The notes below the pieces were generated by a model, which saw only the letters and a program-made list of their open reading frames with translations, made no database searches and was not told where the DNA came from. From Pseudoflavonifractor sp. Marseille-P3106 (GTDB lineage Bacteria > Bacillota > Clostridia > Oscillospirales > Oscillospiraceae): a stretch of 64,000 nt of DNA. Positions 60,560 through 64,000 of the stretch are shown here, piece by piece (position 1 is the stretch's first letter; each line of letters opens with the position of its first letter). The position numbers were made by a program, and so were the translations under genes. The stretch is from positions 50,204 through 114,203 of the forward strand of contig LT827117.1 of NCBI GenBank assembly GCA_900169975.1, given 5' to 3'.

Positions 60560-61130
60560 ATGGCAAATACCCCGGAAGTGGTTCAGCTGGAGGCCTCCCC
60601 GCAGCCGGCCTGGACTGCATGGAACTCAACCTGTCCGGCGCCCACGCCCCCTACTTTACCCGCGATGCGGTGGTCCTCACCGACTCCGACGGCCGCACCG
60701 GCCTGGGAGAGGTCCCCGGCGGACAGAAGATCACCAAGGCGCTGGAGGATGTGAAGGACCTTGTGGAGGACTCCGGCCTTGGCGCCTACAAAAATACCCT
60801 CAAGCAGGTCGGAGACTGGCTTGCCGCCCACATCCAGGACGATGTGCGGGGGCAGCAGACCTTTGACCTCCGTACCGGTGTCCACGTAGTCACCGCCAAC
60901 GAAGCGCCGCTGCTGGATCTGCTGGGCCAGTATCTCGAGGTGCCTGCCGCCGCCCTGCTGGGGGACGGGATCCAGCGCAGCGAGGTGCGTTTCCTGGGTT
61001 GCCTTTTCTATGTGGGTGAGCGGAACAAGACCGATCTTCCCTATTGCGCCGAGTCGGACAGCGGCTGCGACTGGTACCGGCTGCGCCACGAGGAGGCACT
61101 GCCCCCCGATGCCGTGGTGGCCCTGGCCCG
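60560..61130 (+). pseudogene. D-glucarate dehydratase, N-terminal fragment with frameshift
   Basis: ATG 60560 gives MANTPEVVQLE, then the frame is lost near 60595 and resumes in another as LDCMELNLSGAHAPYFTRDA. From there the GudD N-terminal domain continues: GLGEVPGGQKITKALED, TGVHVVTANEAPLLDLLGQ, FLGCLFYVGERNKTDLPYC, WYRLRHEEALPPDAVVALAR. GudD proteins are about 445 residues; this stops matching at about 175, before the catalytic barrel Lys and Asp residues, and joins glycerate-kinase sequence. So the enzyme is dead. Confidence 0.85.
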
Positions 61131-61809
61131 GGCGGCTGCTGCTGGTGTCTGTGGGCAAGGCCGGCTGGTCCATGGCCCGGGCCGCCTGGGAAAGCCTGGG
61201 GGAGCGGGTGGACGGCGGGATCGTCATCACCAAGCACGGACACGCCCAGGGCCCCATCGGGCCGCTGACCCTCCGGGAGGATCTTCGGGACGTGACGCGC
61301 CAGCTGCTGGCCAGCGGGGCGGATATCGTGGAGATGAACACCGTACGCAAGTGCCTGTGCGGGGGAAAGGGGGGCGGTTCGCGCTCCACTGTCCCCCTGC
61401 CCGGGTGCTGGAGGTGGTTCTCTCCGACATTATTGGGGATCCTCTGGACATGATTGCCTCCGGCCCGGCCCATCCGGACCGCTCTACCTGTGCGGAGGCC
61501 GAGGAGATCGTCCGGCGGTACAGCCTGAAGCCGCCGCCCGGGCCTGCCGGGAGCCGGGCTACGAGCCGGTGATCCTCACCGACAGCTTGGACTGTGAGGC
61601 CCGGGAGGCGGGGAACTTTTTGGCGGCGGTGGCCCGAAGCCATCAAAACACCGACCGTTCTCTGGCTTTCCTGGCGGGGAGCGGATCTGTTTGGAGTCCT
61701 TCGGGATAACGACGTCTACCATGCCCTGGCGGCCTGCGGAGGGCTGATCGTCACCGGCGGCACGGGCACCAATGTCAACGACGTGTCGGTGGTCCTCATC
61801 CGCCGCTGA
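61131..61809 (+). pseudogene. Glycerate 2-kinase (GckA/MOFRL) remnants, several frameshifts and deletions
   Basis: Pieces of one glycerate kinase in order but different frames: LLLVSVGKAGWSMARAAWES and IVITKHGHAQGPIG; DVTRQLLASGADIVEMNTVR (about 55 residues before it are missing); then, after a frame change in a G run at about 61370, RFALHCPPARVLEVVLSDII and GDPLDMIASGPAHPD; then, in a third frame, GYEPVILTDSLDCEAREAG; last NDVYHALAACGGLIVTGGTG and TNVNDVSVVLIRR with a proper stop. At least three frame breaks. Confidence 0.85.
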
Positions 61810-61820
61810 AGCGGACATCG

Positions 61821-61859
61821 GCGCTCCCCGGGAGGTTTTCTCCGCGGGGGGCGCTTTTT
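61821..61859 (+). terminator. Terminator after the glycerate kinase remnant
   Basis: GCGCTCCCCGGGAG pairs with CTCCGCGGGGGGCGC (one bulge), then TTTTT. Confidence 0.75.
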
Positions 61860-61885
61860 GCAGTTTTACAAGGGAGGGAACGGGA

Positions 61886-62155
61886 TTGGAGACCAGACAG
61901 ATCAGCTATATGTTAGCCATTGCGGAGACCGGGAGCGTCACAAAGGCCGCCGAAGGGCTGTTTATCGCCCAGTCGGCCCTGGATCAGCAGCTTTTGAAGC
62001 TGGAGCGGGAGCTGGGGGCCTGGCTGTTTCACAGCGCCAGAAACCGGCTCGTTCCCACAGAGGCGGGGGAGATCTATCTCCGGTATGCCCGGCAGATGCT
62101 GGGACTGAAGGAGGAGGCCTATCGGATCATTCAGGATCTGGCGGCCCGCGCCGCG
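61886..62155 (+). pseudogene. LysR-family regulator, N-terminal fragment
   Basis: TTG 61886 after AAGGGAGGG. ETRQISYMLAIAETGSVTKA, AEGLFIAQSALDQQLLKLER, ELGAWLFHSARNRLVPTEAG is a normal LysR HTH, with linker helix to about residue 85. The effector domain is missing; the frame passes directly into a DUF362-like sequence. Confidence 0.82.
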
Positions 62156-62547
62156 GACGCCATTCTCCCGGGGGCGGACGTGGCGCTCAAGCCCGACCTG
62201 GTGGTGGCCGCCGCCCCCGAGAGCGGTGCCGCCACGCATGCGGGGGTGCTTTCCGGCCGTATCGAGTGTCTTTTTGACCACGGGTTTCGCCAGGGATCGG
62301 TGATCGAGGGCTCTGGATGGGGGACCGGACCGGCCGGGCCATGCGGGCCGCCGGGTACGATCACGTCTGCGGGCGTCACGGAGTGCCTTTTTACGATCGG
62401 AAGGAGGACGAGACACGAAAGGTGGACACGCCCTTCGGGCCAATGGAGATCTGCCGCCGGGCGCTGATGCGCCCAGGGCCTTTTTTGGCGGGTATGTGTC
62501 AAAACGGTGAATCGTGCATAAAATACCTGTGTCCAAAGGCGGACTGA
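62156..62547 (+). pseudogene. DUF362-like protein fragment with frameshift
   Basis: In frame with the LysR remnant: ILPGADVALKPDLVVAAAPE and THAGVLSGRIECLFDHGFRQ, then VIEGS, where a one-base loss near 62313 moves the rest to another frame: WMGDRTGRAMRAAGYDHVC and VPFYDRKEDETRKVDTPFGP. This resembles the first part of DUF362 domain proteins, which often carry a ferredoxin end; the C-terminal part is missing. Confidence 0.6.
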
Positions 62548-62582
62548 TTTCAGCCGGAAGCACCGGCGAAAGGGATGGTTCT

Positions 62583-64000
62583 ATGTGCGGCATCGCCGGA
62601 TTCTGCGATTTCAGCCGGGACAACACCGCTCCCCTGTGGGGAGAGATCGGCATACGGATGGGAGAAACGCTCAATCACAGGGGCCCGGACGGGAAGGGAC
62701 AGTGGCAGGGATCTGCCGGAGTTCTGGTCCACCGGAGGCTGGCGGTCATTGATCCGGAAAACGGCGCCCAGCCCATGGAGCGGCATCTGGGCACCGCCCC
62801 CTATGTGCTCACCTACAACGGGGAACTCTACAACACGCCGGAACTGCGCCGGGCCCTCAAGGCCCAGGGATATACGTTCACCACCCGCACCGACACGGAG
62901 GTCCTCCTCTATGCATATATGGAGTACGGGGAAGAGGTTGGGCGGCATCTGGAGGGGATCTACGCCTTTGTTTTGTGGGATGGGCTGCAGCAGAAATTTT
63001 TTGCCTGCCGGGATCGCTTTGGGGTCAAGCCTCTTTTTTATGCCAAGCATGGAACCACATTGATCTTTGCCTCAGAGCTGAAAAGTCTCTTTCAGTATCC
63101 CGGTCTGGAGCCCCGGGCGGACGGGGACACCTGGCGGGAGGTGCTTGGCCTGGGGCCTGCGCGGACGCCGGAGAGCGGCGTCTTTGCCGGGGTGAAAGCT
63201 CTGGCGCCGGGGAGCTGGCTGACCTTTGACGCCGCAGGGGTGCGGAAGGGGCGCTACTGGTCCCTGGAGAGCCGCCCCCATACCGACGACTACGAGACCA
63301 CGGTGGAACGGGTGCGGGAGCTGGTCACCGGGGCGATCACCCGGCAGCTTGTGAGTGACGTGCCGCTTTGCACCTTTCTCTCCGGCGGGCTGGACTCCAG
63401 TGTCATCACCGCTGTGGCGGCCAGGGATTATCTGCGCCGGGGACTGCCCCCTCTGGAGACGTATTCCTTTGATTATACTGATAACGAAATGTATTTTAAG
63501 CCGTCTATATTTCAGCCTGACAACGACGCGCCCTGGGTAAAGCGGATGGTGGAGACCTTTCACACCCGGCACACGGCGCTTACCTGCCCCATTCCAACCC
63601 TCGCCGAGCTCCTTCCTGCGGCCGCCCGGTACAAGGACCTGCCCGGTATGGCGGATGTAGATGCCTCCCTCCTCTATTTTTGCGGCCAGGTGGCAAAGAC
63701 CCACACGGTGGCCCTCTCGGGGGAGTGCGCCGACGAGGTGTTTGGCGGCTACCCCTGGTTTGAGCGCAGCGAGCTGCTGAACGCCGGCACGTTTCCCTGG
63801 TGCGTGGACTTGAGCCCCCGGGCGGAGATCTTTGCACCCCTCTGGAAAACGTTCCACATAGAAGATTATGTAAATCAAACCTACCGTGGCTGGATCGCCT
63901 CCACGCCCCGGCTGGAGGGGGAGCGGGCGGAGGACGCCCGGCGGCGGGAGGTGGGGTGGCTCAACCTCAACTGGTTCATGGCCACGCTCCTGGACCGGAA
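62583..64000 (+). CDS. asnB: Glutamine-hydrolysing asparagine synthase (partial, runs off the window)
   Basis: 472 residues visible, no stop before the window end. Class II glutaminase with N-terminal Cys2 after Met removal (MCGIAGFCDFS), LNHRGPDGKGQW, VHRRLAVIDPENGAQPM, LTYNGELYN. Synthetase domain PP-loop SDVPLCTFLSGGLDSSVITA, and SGECADEVFGGYPWF. Converts aspartate plus glutamine to asparagine; with asnS at 21-23 kb the cell can charge Asn directly. The usual total is about 600-640 residues, so roughly 130-170 are outside. Confidence 0.93.
   Translation, partial: MCGIAGFCDFSRDNTAPLWGEIGIRMGETLNHRGPDGKGQWQGSAGVLVHRRLAVIDPENGAQPMERHLGTAPYVLTYNGELYNTPELRRALKAQGYTFTTRTDTEVLLYAYMEYGEEVGRHLEGIYAFVLWDGLQQKFFACRDRFGVKPLFYAKHGTTLIFASELKSLFQYPGLEPRADGDTWREVLGLGPARTPESGVFAGVKALAPGSWLTFDAAGVRKGRYWSLESRPHTDDYETTVERVRELVTGAITRQLVSDVPLCTFLSGGLDSSVITAVAARDYLRRGLPPLETYSFDYTDNEMYFKPSIFQPDNDAPWVKRMVETFHTRHTALTCPIPTLAELLPAAARYKDLPGMADVDASLLYFCGQVAKTHTVALSGECADEVFGGYPWFERSELLNAGTFPWCVDLSPRAEIFAPLWKTFHIEDYVNQTYRGWIASTPRLEGERAEDARRREVGWLNLNWFMATLLDR

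Overview
The window reads as chromosome of a GC-rich anaerobic Firmicute, most like the Oscillospiraceae of the gut (Flavonifractor, Intestinimonas, Lawsonibacter type). The reasons are the high-GC coding bias, class III anaerobic ribonucleotide reductase (nrdDG), an FMN riboswitch with a terminator platform, strong GGAGG ribosome sites, TTGACA/TATAAT promoters, and Firmicute-type lipoproteins. Genus placement is inference; no 16S rRNA is present.

Region 1 to 12 kb: end of a YheO/DauR-type regulator, a PepV-type dipeptidase, a lipoprotein, an SSB-like protein, a ferredoxin/NapH-like/ArsR redox operon, an RNA-type metallo-beta-lactamase, a CorC/HlyC protein, a ClC channel, a YtcJ-type amidohydrolase and a stalk-domain secreted protein. 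12 to 17.8 kb: riboflavin operon ribD-ribE-ribBA-ribH plus a HAD phosphatase broken by one in-frame TGA, under a consensus promoter and FMN riboswitch; then rplM-rpsI. 17.8 to 31 kb: TtcA-like enzyme, pncB, a TIGR04255-like protein, asnS, a structured intergenic region with a 40-nt perfect palindrome, a lipoprotein, psuK-psuG, a methyltransferase-like ORF that seems to lack its SAM motif, an M24 peptidase, and nrdDG behind two phased NrdR boxes. 31 to 34 kb: SdpI/SdpR pair with operator, an SOS box without an intact gene, tRNA-Tyr and tRNA-Thr, and a three-gene zinc-ribbon/helical/sigma-region-4 mini-operon.

34 to 44.4 kb is the most coherent accessory block: a cysteine-desulfidase-like enzyme, a complete LIV-type ABC importer, DhaK and DhaL without DhaM, a sigma-54-activator-like regulator that has lost Walker B and GAFTGA, and an L-2-amino-thiazoline-4-carboxylate hydrolase-family protein, followed by rpoN. 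46.7 to 53.5 kb is a full phosphate regulon (pstSCAB-phoU-phoP-phoR) with PhoP-like direct repeats. 53.6 to 55.6 kb holds a minimal zincin and a uracil/xanthine permease whose leader looks like the enterobacterial pyrBI attenuator: a 40-codon leader ORF that runs over a U-rich pause region and then through an intrinsic terminator. This is my best candidate for an undescribed control system.

55.7 to 60.3 kb has a MerR-RDD membrane fusion, tex and an EamA exporter. 60.4 to 62.55 kb is a gene graveyard: fused and frameshifted pieces of D-glucarate dehydratase, glycerate 2-kinase, a LysR regulator and a DUF362 protein. The window ends inside an asparagine synthase gene.
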